A DNA stretch of 64,000 nucleotides from Taudactylus pleione. Its lineage: Eukaryota > Chordata > Amphibia > Anura > Myobatrachidae. A model generated the notes under the pieces. It ran no database searches, was not told where the DNA came from, and saw only the letters and a list, made by a program, of their open reading frames with translations. A program made the position numbers and the translations under genes. Each line of letters begins with the position of its first letter. Positions within the stretch are counted from its first letter, which is position 1. Shown piece by piece: positions 42,981-54,013 of the stretch. The stretch lies in contig JAUIMM010000213.1 in NCBI GenBank assembly GCA_031769625.1, positions 4,483,501-4,547,500 of the forward strand, in the 5' to 3' direction.

Positions 42981-43669
42981 ATACTAGAGATGAGCTGTTC
43001 AGTTTCAGAGAACCCGACCGAACCGAATTTTGGGGGAGTCGAATCGAATCATGGATCAGTTTCTCCCGCCAAATTCGGTTCTCAAAACAAGGTAGAGCTT
43101 AATTTTCCAGGAAATGTTGGATCTCGCATTTTTTGGATTGCATACAGGTGCCATTTTAGAGAAGAGTGCATGGAGAGGGTTGTTGGCTGTGCTGCAATTT
43201 TGTCTATTTGGGATTGGAGGTGGTTGTAATGGGCGGAAAAGAAGGCATCTTTAATCTGTGTGTTTGCGAGGGTCAGACACTATAGCAAGCACTCTGCAAT
43301 ACAGGCTACTCCTGTGTATGTTTGTTTGAAAGTAAGCTTCATTTAAAATTGTTTTCACAAGGGTATCTATCTACAGTATAGATTGTGTATGAGGGCAGAC
43401 ACAGTACTGTGATTTCAAGATTAGCTGACAAAAGGTCTAGTTTCTAAGTGTTATATCTTGGTGGACAGAAAAGCAGGGTCTTTTAAACTGTACATGTTAA
43501 AGGGAGATAAAGGGACAGACACTATAGCTGTCAATCTGCTTGCTTTTGAGAGTCTGAGAGCTGCACTTACTGTGTAGTGTGTACACATTTGAAGGGTATA
43601 TATCTTGGACGATAGGGGCAGAGACAGTAGTGTGATTACATGTTTAGCTGACCAAAAAATACTGTTCTT

Positions 43670-44200
43670 TGCAGGCCCAGCAACGGGGGGGAGGGGGGGG
43701 ACTAGGGGCATAGCCACACTGGGCCCCGAGATTCTAGGGGCCCCGGAGGAGCCCACAGATGTTTCACTGCTGGCTGCTCTGCTGCGATGCAGTGTGCACT
43801 GCAGGCACCCTGCATCACATATGGTGCCCGCAGCGGCCTTGACAGCATTGCTATAATAAGACAGACCGTAGCAAAGAAGGAGGATAATCCTCCCTCCCTC
43901 CCCTCTTCCCCTCCTCTTACCTTCGCCTCCCTGAGTGCAGTTGCCGGGGGACCTGACATCACAGTCTAGTGACTGGCCCCAGTGCAAAGAGCTGAGAGTG
44001 GTCAGAGTGGCAGGGGAAGTTACCTGCTGCAGAAAGGTCAGATCTGTATCGTCCCGACTTAATTTCTCTGTTGTTTTTGCATTATATAGTTATTTATTTA
44101 TTCTCTGTCTCTCTCTACCTGCTAGGGATGGTGTGGGGGCCCTAAAAAAATGTGTGCTAGGCCCCGTGATTTCTGTTCCTGGCCCTGGTTCTGTGTCTGA
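43670..44200. repeat. GC-rich repeat nested in the hAT leader
   Basis: Starts near 'ggcccagcaacggggggg' and ends near 'ctaggccccgtgatttctg', 'ctggccctgg', giving roughly complementary, G/C-rich ends. Frames on both strands are open by composition; none encodes a known motif. Confidence 0.4.
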
Positions 44201-44221
44201 GTGAGCTGCATCCCAAATCAG

Positions 44222-44578
44222 GCTTGCCTACCCTCCCGATTTGGTCAGGAGCCTCCCGAATATCGGGTGCCACTCCTGACCCACTGGAAAGGCAGGCAAG
44301 CCTCTCAGCTGCTGCTTGCCCTCCCCCCCCGCCTACCTACTAGAAACCCCCGCAGCGGGGGGGCCCGATGACACTATTCGGGCTGAATCGCGTCATCGTA
44401 GCTCCGCCTCCTGCTTCACTGCCTTTATTTTTGGATTGCGAGGGGGCAGGGCCACAATGACACGATCGTGCGGCACCGCCCCCAACACAAACCCATTGCC
44501 CGGCCACGCCCCTCACTGTTTGCAGGTATTCAGCTTCCTCCCGGAAGCAGGGAGCTGAAAGTCGGCAAGTATGATCCC
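44222..44578. mobile_element. MITE of the 'acttgcctac' family nested in the hAT leader
   Basis: Left 'ggcttgcctaccctcccga', right 'gaaagtcggcaagtatga': the same family as 36538-36897 with the same end structure. Inside are 'gggagg/cctcccg' words. Confidence 0.65.
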
Positions 44579-44934
44579 AAAGAAGACATTTTTTTTCTGC
44601 TTTAAAAAAAAAAATCTCAAGTCTTTTAATTAAATTTTGATATTTAAAGGGAAGATTGTGTGCGTTTGCGAGGCAGTGTATATTTCTGTATTTACTGGGC
44701 GTTTTGGCTCCATCAGCTGCACCCCAAAATAATAAAAGCTGAAAGTCCTTTATTCTGGTTTCAAAAAATAATTCTCAAGTCTTTACATTAATTTTACACA
44801 TTTCAAGAAAAGATTGCGTGTTTCAGATGTAGTGTATATTTGCCAATAACGGGACAAATACTGAACATGTTTTAGTCAAGAAGAAGTTGATAAAATTCAG
44901 GAGGATGATGTTGTTGTGTTGAGGTCAGCTACCA

Positions 44935-45740
44935 GTGGCAGCAGTTCATGTCAGTGATAAGAAGCACTTTGTCATGCCTGGGCAAAACATCCCAAAAAGT
45001 CATCTCTTCCATGTGGAAATATTTTTTCCCCAAATCCTGGACAATATTTGTAAAGCCATCTGTGACATTTGTAGTGCCATAGAAAGTAGAGGTAGGGACG
45101 TTAACAATTTAGGCACCTTCTCCCTGTTACATCATTTACAACAAGTTCATTCAAGTTGTTTATCAAAATCTGAAGCAGCATTTATTATAACCAGCAGTCC
45201 AGCATCAGCTACCAGCAGAATGGATACCAGCACGTGCAATCTCCACCGCCAACACCTTCATCATCAATCTCCTCATTAGCAATCGGAGGTAGCGCTCTTG
45301 ATCCAATTTGCAAAGGCAAACTGACTCCCCGTTACGGCTGCTGCTGCTGTTGGTGCCGAATCTTCATCACCGAAGGGGATCAAGAAGACTGTCTGTGAAA
45401 CATAATTTGCAAGAGGAATCAAGTAGGACAGCCACCATCCTGTACAGTAGATCACTGAAGCCATGAAGGCTACATTAGCAATAGATCTGGATCCAATACC
45501 TGCCATCAGTGCATCTGGTTTTAGACCAGTTGAGGTCCTGTGCCCACTATCAAATTACATCTCAATTCTATTTTTCCAGAATGGCAATTCCTCACTTGTA
45601 CCGGGATGTTAAACTTAAAATTATTCTTTGACTAGAAAATTCCACTGTACCAACTATCCACTTAACTACAGATATGTGGACAGGTAGTGCTGGACAAACT
45701 AAAGATTACATGACTGCCAGATATTAATTTTAGAAGTATG
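44935..45740 (+). pseudogene. hAT (ZBED-like) transposase remnant with BED zinc finger
   Basis: A plus-strand frame gives ILDNICKAICDICSAI, then SRGRDVNNLGTFSLLHHLQQVH (as pieces CDICSAIESRG and LLHHLQQVHS): the C-x2-C...H-x4-H pattern of a BED finger, used for DNA binding by hAT transposases and their domesticated ZBED relatives. Further frames give AIDLDPIPAISASGF and LTTDMWTGSAG, matching the usual hAT blocks near the first catalytic Asp (TTD.WTS). Stops and frameshifts separate all parts, and the C-terminal dimerisation domain is missing. Confidence 0.7.
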
Positions 45741-45778
45741 AGGGCACACTTCAATAAAAAAAAAACCTATGAAAAACT

Positions 45779-45898
45779 TTTTGGAAAACAGTGATACTTC
45801 CACTTTAAGTTAATGTAGTTCACAACTGTCTTTTAATGTTTCAAAATACATTTGTGAACTACATTAACTTAAAGTGGAAGCATCACTGTTTTCCAAAA
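45779..45898. repeat. Near-perfect 43-bp inverted repeat
   Basis: 45783-45825 and 45852-45894 are reverse complements with one mismatch (agtgatacttcc/ggaagcatcact), around a 26-base AT-rich spacer, extended by TTTT/AAAA outside. It lies just after the hAT remnant. Confidence 0.8.
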
Positions 45899-45899
45899 T

Positions 45900-48425
45900 A
45901 CATTTTAATTGTCCACCAGCTAAGAGTATAAGCAGGATTATGAAGGTTGCGAAAGAATGCAGACATGGGGCTATATTTTTGAAGCAATGGATTTTCAAAG
46001 TCGGAGATTAGTGGCATTTTTAGTTGTAGAACTGAAAACAATACAAACTATGTTTGGTTTTGCATTTAATAGTATTACAATTTTATATCCCGCAGCCAGA
46101 ACCACAGGATTTAAAAGCCACCACTTAGTAAATATACCCCAATCCACTTAAAATATATTTGGTGTTGGAAATTATGTGTGTACAGGTGTTGATATTGCAG
46201 AGTTATATAGGTACAGTACAGGGAGCAAAGAATGCAGGTACACACTCTTAAGTACTAAGAACAACAATAGTAAACATAATCCTGATAAACTCTACAATTA
46301 ACATGGAGTATAAGTGAGGTTCTTAGTACATGTTTGCCCAAAGATGTTTGCCCATCCACCACATCAAGGTGAACCCCATCAGATGGGTCCCTATCATTAT
46401 ATAGGCACACACCAGTGTATGACTCACACTATGAACAGCCCAGTTACTTAACCGGTGTTGGTTTATTGATCGATAACATGTATAGTCGTACTCACTATTA
46501 CATGTCTAGTGGTATTGGAGTGTAACTTGAGCAGAACGGGGTCCTATAAAAGCTCACCAGCCAGTGACTGTATGGTGCTCGCAGGTAGTGGTGCAGGATG
46601 CTGGAACAGCTTTAAGCAGGTATACACTGGGGTCTCTCACAAGCTAAGCAGACTAGGTCTCTGTCTCTGACTAGGTCACTCACACACAGGTTAAGAGGCT
46701 GCAGTCACTTGTGCAGTAGCACATCAGATTGGAGATTGGGCCCTCCTGCAAACTCTGGGTCCTAGTGCCTGTACTGTATGTATGCACAGTGAGTAGCGCA
46801 CTGCTTTGTAAAATTTGGTATGTAAATTTAGTTTACCCACTTTCCAATGTATCCTAGGCATACCAAAATAAATCACATCACACATGCACATGAATAACTG
46901 TCCAGTTTTAATACTTAATGCACCATAAAGTTTTACCAATCAAATTGTTTTGAAATAGTTAAACAGCAATATTTGTTAGTTTCTGCATCAATGTTACCAT
47001 CACTTTTCTATAACACAACTCATATTTTAATTTACAAAAATTTGTAAAATGCTATAAGTAAATTTCAGTTTGCCAAAGAGTTTTTGTAAACACATGTCCT
47101 TATGCAATATACTGAACTGATTATTTGGAAATATAGGGGAAAATACTTGATATTTAGTACTGAGTTCGAACAAGCTTTAGCACTAGCGATTTAATAATTT
47201 TTCACATTGCTAAACACTGCGCTTAATACTAAATTGATATTGAAAACATATGACCCACTTATAAGGGGTCTATTCTTTTAGCAGATAGCAGGGCAATATG
47301 CCTTTGCACATCAACTCACCCCCACTTTGTAGTTTTTTTGTATGCAGCCCTATGCTAGTTCAAGGTTACCATAAGAGTTGCACATTACTTACTTGCAGGG
47401 CAAGCTGACTTACAGCTAACTGAATTGACCCCACTGTTTTTCTTGCATAACAATTTCTGTTAAGGCCATAATATTTAGCTTTTGTAAGCATCACACTCTA
47501 GACGTGCCCTAGGCAAACGCAGGGGGGGTTTCTGTCTGCCTGGAAACCCCCTCCCCAGCCCACACCATGACCACAATAGAAATAGTAATATAATGGAATT
47601 TTACTAGTGCTGCATGTTCTTCTCAGTATCATTAATGAAATAAATAGCACCACCTGTGGATTTTTTAACATGTATCAGACAGTAATAAATAACCTGTGCA
47701 AAAATTAGGGGATTTGGAAAACATGCACTGTTAGGGATGCACTGCTATAGAGCCCAATATTTACATATATGTCCAGGGAAGTGCTAGGTTCTTCTGCTGC
47801 TCCCCCAGACTCCCAGACTTTCGGACTTGCTCCCATGCCCTGGAATGGTGCTCACATCTAAAATTAAAACATTCAGCTCAGGAAGGATGGCCCTACTGCC
47901 ACATTTAATGGCTTACTGTGATCTCTGATCCTGTATATGCTGGAATTATGACACACAATACACATTGTATGACGCATATTAAAGTGGGATAAGTGGTAAT
48001 TATGCCCTCTTCATGGACAGGCCACACTCACTCTAAAATCAAGCATTTGGAAACCCCCCTCTAGAAATCCTGCGTTTGCCCACTGTGTGCTACTGTTCCC
48101 TTGTGACAGTATTTGAAAATCATGTTTTAAAACAGTAGTTCATTAATGCAGGTGGATAGGTGGTCACAGCAATATCTGGGAGACAGCAATATGATTGGTA
48201 GGAAATAAGATATCTTTTCCATTATCTCCGACATTGGATAATAGTGAACGCAGGTTGGTTAACAATCAAGAGAAGATGCAGCCAGCATTCCCAGCATCAC
48301 AGTGCATTTTCCCTTCAGTAACTCCAATACGCAATCTGTATTAAATTGTACATTGAATGACTTTTGTATATCCCAAATAGAAAGCCAGTATTCCTATTGG
48401 ATGTTCATTATAGTAGGCAAAACAA
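45900..48425. other. Unassigned AT-rich stretch
   Basis: No gene or repeat family is recognised with confidence. 46340-46720 is less AT-rich and has 'gtcactcacacacagg' and 'cctataaaagctcacc' (TATAAA-like) text that could be part of an LTR, but no borders were found. Confidence 0.3.
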
Positions 48426-48607
48426 CTAGGGGTATATTTACTAAAGTTAGAGTTTTTAGAAATGGAGATGTTGCCCATGGCAACCAATAAGATTCTAGCT
48501 ATTATCTTCTAGAAGGTGCTAGTTAAATGTTAAGTAGAATCTGATTGGTTGCTATGGGCAACATGTTCCTTTCTAAAAACTCTCACTTTAGTAAATATAC
48601 CCCCTAG
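48426..48607. mobile_element. Palindromic MITE ('gcccatggcaaccaata' family)
   Basis: 'ctaggggtatatttactaaag' and 'tgttgcccatggcaaccaa' on the left pair with 'ttggttgctatgggcaaca' and 'ctttagtaaatatacccccta' on the right. A diverged relative of 21531-21732. Confidence 0.8.
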
Positions 48608-48634
48608 TCCTCTGTGATGGTAGAAAGAGAAAAA

Positions 48635-48886
48635 TTATAATGTAAGTTTACTGGTCACTATGCTGAATGGTATACTGGTTAAATGCAACATTGCCTGGGC
48701 ATTTTTGGAAGCAAATGTTGTGTACACCACCACAATTTGGCCATGATAGCTTTGCTGTGGCCACAGGAACATTTTTCCATGAGAACCACTGCTTATAGTA
48801 TCAATAAGTTTAATAGATGCCCAACAGGAAAAAGGATATAAATTACTTCCTGCAACATTAAAAAGGTCAGATACACTTTCAAACAT
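48635..48886 (-). other. Candidate minus-strand exon or chance open frame
   Basis: On the minus strand an acceptor-like run (cctttttaatgttgcag, about 48859-48843) leads into 70 open codons (beginning near GSNLYPFSCWASIKL and including MFLWPQQSYHG) that end in a stop at 48635. No known protein is recognised. AT-rich chance frames of this size occur elsewhere in the window. Confidence 0.15.
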
Positions 48887-49904
48887 TTTAACTACTGTTA
48901 AAAGACATCAATTCCTATTACATTTTTTTTTACATTTAGTGGCTTTTAGTAATATTATAAACTTTCAGTTAAATTGAAAATAAAAGAAAAACTCACCCAA
49001 ATTTCATTATTTTAATGGTATATGAACAGTTCTGTACGTCAATTGTCTATAGAATAAAAGTAGTTAACAGTAACTAACCACTATTTGGTTTCTAGGGCAA
49101 CTGAAATACAGTACAAAAAATGCAGTTACTGTCCAAATCTGAGTAGTCTAGAGCATCATTACACCATGGGAAACATGGTTGAGGAAACACTTCTATGGTA
49201 GAGTTTCATCTGGCTGTCTGTATGGCCGATCCACTAAACGCCCAATAGTTCGCCCTAAGAATCCCTGCAGGCAGACGATTGGTAAGTGTACACGCACTTA
49301 TCATTCGTTATATGGGTCAGCCGTCACCTGGTGTGTACCCAGCTTTAGTGTGTATGTATGGACAGCTCTATCTATCTATCTATCTATATATATATATTGC
49401 TTAACTCTGTTCTCATCCCTGCTCAGACTGTAAAGCTAGGTCACACTTATCCCATGTTGACAAAACCACTCCTGCAAATAACTGAGCTGCACCAATATTT
49501 TCTTCTCTCTCATCTGTTGATTTAGATTGTTTTCCTTGCTGTCACTGGCTGATCCAGGCCTTTTAGAATACAGTATATGACGTGTGTTCGATGTAACTAT
49601 AATAATGCTGCAAATAATGTTTAGATTTGCCAATGAGAAAGACTAGACAAGAGCTAGTCTGTGTGTATCCTAATGGCAAACAATCCAAAAATATTGATGC
49701 AGAAAGTAATTTTGTTTACATAGGGTGTCCAAACTCGGTAAATCTAGTTCTGGACTGTCCAGCATATAGAACTTGTGTCTCTCAAAAAAATTAGTCATAC
49801 TCACCTAATAACTAAAAATAATAAAAATAAATTAAAACATGACCTATAACAAACCATTTCTGTAGTAACTACCGGAGACTGATCCGAAATATGAATAGAG
49901 TTTG

Positions 49905-49990
49905 CAGTAATGGCAATCCCTCAGCTTCCTCCGTAACAAGCCTTCTGAGGAAGCTGGGGGACAATACCTCAGCGAAACTCATCAAGTGAT
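49905..49990 (+). ncRNA. Hammerhead-like motif, Penelope-type terminal fragment
   Basis: CTGAGGA is followed by GCTGGGG, an 8-base loop and CCTCAGC, which pair (one G-U), then GAAAC. This is the CUGANGA - stem II - GAAA hammerhead core. The stem I and cleavage-site parts cannot be built convincingly. A complementary piece 'ccctcagcttcctccg' lies just upstream (49917), hinting at inverted terminal fragments of a Penelope-like element. Confidence 0.4.
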
Positions 49991-50351
49991 TCCTGGCTAC
50001 CCTGACACCATTCCTGAACCTCTATTCAGATTTCAGGCCAGTTAAAAGGGACAACCAGCAACTATAAGGAAAGAACTTCTTGCCATAGGACCAATTGCAC
50101 ACTGGTAATAACCCTGACTGGAATATCCAGATTCACATTTTAGCTCAATTTTATACCCAAAGCTGCATATACCCAGTGCATGTGTTTATGCCCTATTATT
50201 TCTTATACATTTTATGTATATATTGCTATTCTGATAATGATTAAATATATGTGATAAATTTTTATCCACAAGCCATAAACATTATTTAATGTTTATTCAT
50301 ATATTTTCATTGAATACCTTTGAACACTCTTCTGATTGTTGGTTAATGTAT

Positions 50352-51265
50352 TGTCACAAACCGCCACGCTGCCAATGCTGTGCGGGGTGAACGCCGGACA
50401 AGCGTTCGCTGAGGTCTCCTGTTAGGATCAGTGGTTAGCAGCATATTGTTGTAGTTCCAGTCTTGGTGGCTGTCTTGTCTCTGCACTAATTACTGCCTGT
50501 CTGTGTGCACTATCAGGTGCACACTGATTGATTCTCCTGTCTAAATACAGCCCAGGTGCTCAATAATTTCTCATTAGTGAAACTTGCTCTGGTTGGGCCC
50601 TGCTCCTGTTATATTCCAGCCAGAGCTTCTACTCCGAGTTTCTCGTACTTCCGGCTGTTCCAATCTCCTGTTTTCCAGTCGAGTTCCAGAGCCAGTCTAC
50701 TGTGTTTATCTACTACCGTTTGTCCCATCCAGGCGGCGCAGTCTACATTCCACCTGCTTGTGCTGCTTGTGTCACCTAGGCGGCATGGTGCGCTTTCTCC
50801 ACCTGAAGCGCCAGTCTGTGTCCAGCGCCAATGTCAACCCGGCGACATTGGCCGCTACTCAGCGGTCCAAGTGTGCACTCCAGTGCACCGCAGCCAGTGT
50901 CATCCCGGTGACGCTGGTAGCGACTCAGCATCCTCAGTGCGCAATCCAGCGCACCGTCGCCAGTGTCATCCCGGCGGCACTGGTAGCTACTCAGCATCCT
51001 CCTGCCAAGTCGTTCTGCCCTCAAGGCAACAACCAGCCCAAAGGCCGCATCACTACTTTCAGGACCTCAGGCCTCAACCAGCCCAGAGGCTGCTACCGGC
51101 CCAAAGGCCGCATTACTACTTTCAGGCCCTCAGGCCTCAACCAGCCCAGAGGCTGCAACTGGCCCCAGAGGCCACATCACAATTATACGGCCGCATCTTG
51201 CCAAGATACTCCAGCCCTCAAGGCTGTGCAGGACTGTTTCCACTAGTGACTCTGAGCCCTTAACA
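50352..51265 (+). repeat. 5' LTR of the chromovirus, with internal tandem units
   Basis: TGTCACAAACCG ... CCCTTAACA. It contains about three ~66-bp GC-rich units ('gccagtgtcatcccgg...', 50820-51005) and a second series of 'caaccagcccagaggctgc'/'ggcccaaaggccgcat' units (51020-51190). The longer second series explains why this LTR is ~100 bases longer than the 3' LTR. The long open frame at 50556-51263 is compositional and spans the LTR, so it is not a gene. Confidence 0.85.
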
Positions 51266-51732
51266 TTATCACCGGCCAAATAGAAATTATATATCTGCAG
51301 GGTTTGTGATCTTTTCCATCATGGACCCCAGTCAGAATCCGGCTCAGGTCCTGGCTAGCCAGATCCAGATTTTGACACAAAAAGTGCAGGAACTGTTTCT
51401 CCGAGTGGAGGAAACCTGTGGTTCCACTGCATCCACTATAATGGAGCCTAAACTGAACCTACCTGACCGGTTCTCCGGAAACCGAAAAGACTTTTTAAAT
51501 TTCAAAGAGAGCTGCAAACTCTATTTCGAACTCAAGCCCGGGTCCTCGGGATCAGAGACCCAGCGAGTAGGCATTGTCATTTCCCTGCTTCAAGGTGACC
51601 CACAAACTTGGGCCTTTGGGCTCCCGACCTCCAGTCCGGCTCTCTTGACTGTTGATGCGTTCTTCAAGACTACTCTACAATGACCCAGATAAGGCAGCTT
51701 TGGCAGAGGAAAGCCTCAGATCCCTTAAATAG

Positions 51733-53082
51733 TGTCACAATTGGTGTCTGGGAGTTACCTGACTCAGGTGATGAACTGGATTCAGCGGAGACCGGCTTGA
51801 CTGGGAATCATGGATGACGTTAATATCTCTATTGCATAAGAATTGTGTAGCAGTGAGAACTGCCTTTGGTGATAAATGAAAGGAACTAGGAACTTGAAAT
51901 GTTGGAGTGGGACCAGTAGGAAACTTGGAGGAACCGGACTGGGACTGGCAGGAAGGCTTGCTGAGCTGGACGGGGTTGGTAGACTTGGTGCAGCTGGGAA
52001 GCCATAAGGAGAATGATGGTAGCACAGGAGCTACTTGATGCAGCTGGGAAGCCATATGGAGAATGGTGGTAGCACGGGGGCTACTTGGTGCGGCTGGGAA
52101 GCTGTATGGAGAATGATGTCAGCACGGGAGCTACTTGGTGCGGCTGGGAAGCCGTATGGAGAATGATGGTAGCGCGGGAGCTACTTGATGAGGCTGGGAA
52201 GCCATATGGAGAATGATGGTAGATAACTGGACTCCAGGTATAATGGAGGACGACTGTAACTCAAGTTAGGTCCGGAGGGTAACTGGACTCCAGGTGTAAT
52301 GGAGGACGACTGGATTATCACCGAATAGGACAAGCAGGTAAACTGGACTCCACGTAATTGGAGGATGGCTGGTTCACTGGTGTGTACCAGTAGGATATCC
52401 AAATGCACCAGGTATAGCTATTAGCAGGACTGCTAGATGAACTGGTCTGGGAACCAGCCTGTTTTCTGGGTATGCCAGGTATTGCTGTTAGCAGGATTTC
52501 TGGGTATGCCAGGTATTGCTGCAAGCAGGATTTCTGGATTTGCCAATTATTGCTGTAAGCAGGATTTCTGGATTTGCCAGGTATTGCTGTAAGCAGGTTT
52601 TGTAGCTGCACCAGGGGTTGTTGCCAGCAGGAGCCTGGGATACACTAGCACACAGAGAAACAGATATAGCACAAACTGTACACCACGGGAAGTAACAAAA
52701 TGTTCAGGCCAAGAATGCTATCAGAGGAGGATATATATACCCTGGGTCTGGCAGGAATTGGTGGATACGGTCAGGTGGTCTGATAGTAGCACTCTGAGTG
52801 GTGTAGGGCACAACATGCAGAGGGAGCAATCATCTCTGCAGTACTGAGAGTCAGAACTACACCTGCAATTTCAATCAAGGCTAGCAGTGGTCACAGATAG
52901 AGGAGGGCCCAGGTGAATAATCACTGTGGAAAGGAAAGCACAGTCCAAATGCACACACAGAAGTGTTACAGCCAGTATGATTTAGAGCAGATCTCCCAGG
53001 CGAATTGCACACACAGATCCACGGAGCAGCTGGCAGAAGTAAGTCTCAAGGCAAAAGGTAAAAACTAGCCAGGGTTGTGACA
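51733..53082 (-). mobile_element. Solo LTR nested in gag, with AATAG duplication
   Basis: Ends TGTCACAA ... TTGTGACA are inverted repeats; AATAG flanks both sides (51728-51732, 53083-53087). At 1350 bases it is a long LTR. The minus strand is the likelier sense because a TATATATA box (about 52730-52738) then lies roughly 350 bases from its start. Most of its length consists of three tandem arrays (see separate entry). No internal coding part remains, so it formed by LTR-LTR recombination. Confidence 0.75.
51990..52625. repeat. Three consecutive tandem arrays in the nested LTR
   Basis: Array 1 (about 51985-52220): ~61-bp unit 'ctgggaagccatatggag'/'aatgatggtagcacggg'/'agctacttggtg', four to five copies. 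Array 2 (about 52220-52380): unit 'aactggactccaggt'/'aatggaggacgactgg', three copies. Array 3 (about 52400-52615): ~41-bp unit 'atgccaggtattgctg'/'taagcaggatttctgg', about five copies. The frames through them are repetitive and not genes. Confidence 0.85.
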
Positions 53083-53589
53083 AATAGGAGAATAGAGCTG
53101 CAGAAGAGTTGCACGGAGTTCCACAAATGGGCTGTTGATTCTGGGTGAAACGATCCTGCCTTGCGTAGTCAGTTCCGGTGGGGCTTGTCAGACGAAATAA
53201 AAAATATCCTGGTCCAATATCCAGCCCCATGGTCTCTGGACGATCTCATGAGCCTGGCTATTCGAATTGATCTACGGCTTCGGGAATGCAGAATGGAGAA
53301 GTTACCTCCTCAAGCCCCTAGGTCTCCGTTATGGACTGCGCCACCTGACTTTGATGAACCCATGCAACTGGGAGCGTTTCGCCTTCCCCCTGAGGAGAAA
53401 CTCAGGAGACGTTCGTTGGGCTTATGCCTTTACTTCGGAGATAAAGGTCATATGGCCCAGCTTTGCCCTCTGAAGTCGGGAAAAGGCAAGGTCTAGGTGA
53501 ACTTGGGGAGGTTTATCTAGGCCTTGCATCTGTCTCCCCGAAGAATTCGGTCCTGGTCCACGGTCATTCATCTGTCCAACACACAGGTT

Positions 53590-54013
53590 TCCGTCCCAGC
53601 ATTTAATCAACAGTGGTGCAGCAGACAATTTTATGGATTTATCTTTTTTCCAAACCCTGAGTTTGACTCCACTGTCATTGTCCACGCCTGTGACAGTAAT
53701 TGGATTGGATGGGTGCAGTCTTTCCAAAATCCCAGTGCTCTATCTGACTCCTCATGTGCAGCTGTCAGTCGGGGCTGTCCATCATGAGGAAGTCTCCTTT
53801 TTGCTCTTGCAGTGTCCGCTGGCTCCAGTGGTCTTGGGGTTACCCTGGTTGAAGAAGCATAACCCTGTGATCCAGTGGCAGGCCGGTGAAGTTCTGGAAT
53901 GGGGCACGTCATGCTTCTCCCAATGTCTGTCTCGGCCTATCCGGCTAGCTGCTGCTGCAGTTGCTCCTTCTATTCTGGCTTCATACCGTGACCTAGCCAA
54001 AGTTTTTTTCTAA
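53590..54013 (+). pseudogene. pro: Ty3/gypsy protease, catalytic Asp replaced
   Basis: The frame around 53604-53640 reads LINSGAADNFMDLSFF where active copies have L-I/V-D-S-G-A; the catalytic Asp is Asn (aacagtggt). Downstream, PVVLGLPWLKKHNPVIQW (as PVVLGLPWL, KKHNPVIQW) is the usual end of the domain, followed by YRDLAKVF at the RT border. The frame ends at a stop after 54010. The enzyme would have cut Gag-Pol. Confidence 0.8.

Larger units (their letters stand above)
42985..45740 (+). mobile_element. Decayed hAT-type transposon with nested repeats
   Basis: The left edge 'tagagatgagctgttcag' followed by 'gaacccgaccgaaccgaat' resembles the left terminus of frog hAT elements. Leader-like repeats follow ('gtttgcgagg', 'gtgtatatttctgtatt', 'ctcaagtctttacatt'), and a transposase remnant lies at 44935-45740. 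Two unrelated repeats (43670-44200 and 44222-44578) interrupt the leader. The right terminus was not found. Confidence 0.5.
51321..53496 (+). pseudogene. gag: Ty3/gypsy gag, split by a nested solo LTR
   Basis: Starts MDPSQNPAQVL at 51321 with a coiled region, then PKLNLPDRFSGNRKDFLNF and an FKESCKLYFEL capsid-like block. A frameshift occurs near 51675, and the text continues as YNDPDKAALAEESLRSL up to the nested LTR. It resumes at 53088 with CTEFHKWAVDSG, a stop, then LRSQFRWGLSDEIKNIL and ends with CLYFGDKGHMAQLC at about 53426-53467. That last block is a zinc knuckle whose second Cys is Phe. Gag would form the particle and bind RNA. The split sequence lines up exactly when the insert and one duplication copy are ignored. 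Confidence 0.85.

Noticed and set aside
43451..43987. 178-codon minus-strand open frame as a gene
   Set aside because: It spans a G-rich repeat border, several other frames are open in the same place, and no motif is recognised.
50556..51263. A 235-codon plus-strand open frame and its overlapping partners, also 57039-57539
   Set aside because: They lie wholly within the chromovirus LTRs and follow the GC-rich tandem units; the same frames appear in both LTRs. They are compositional, not genes.
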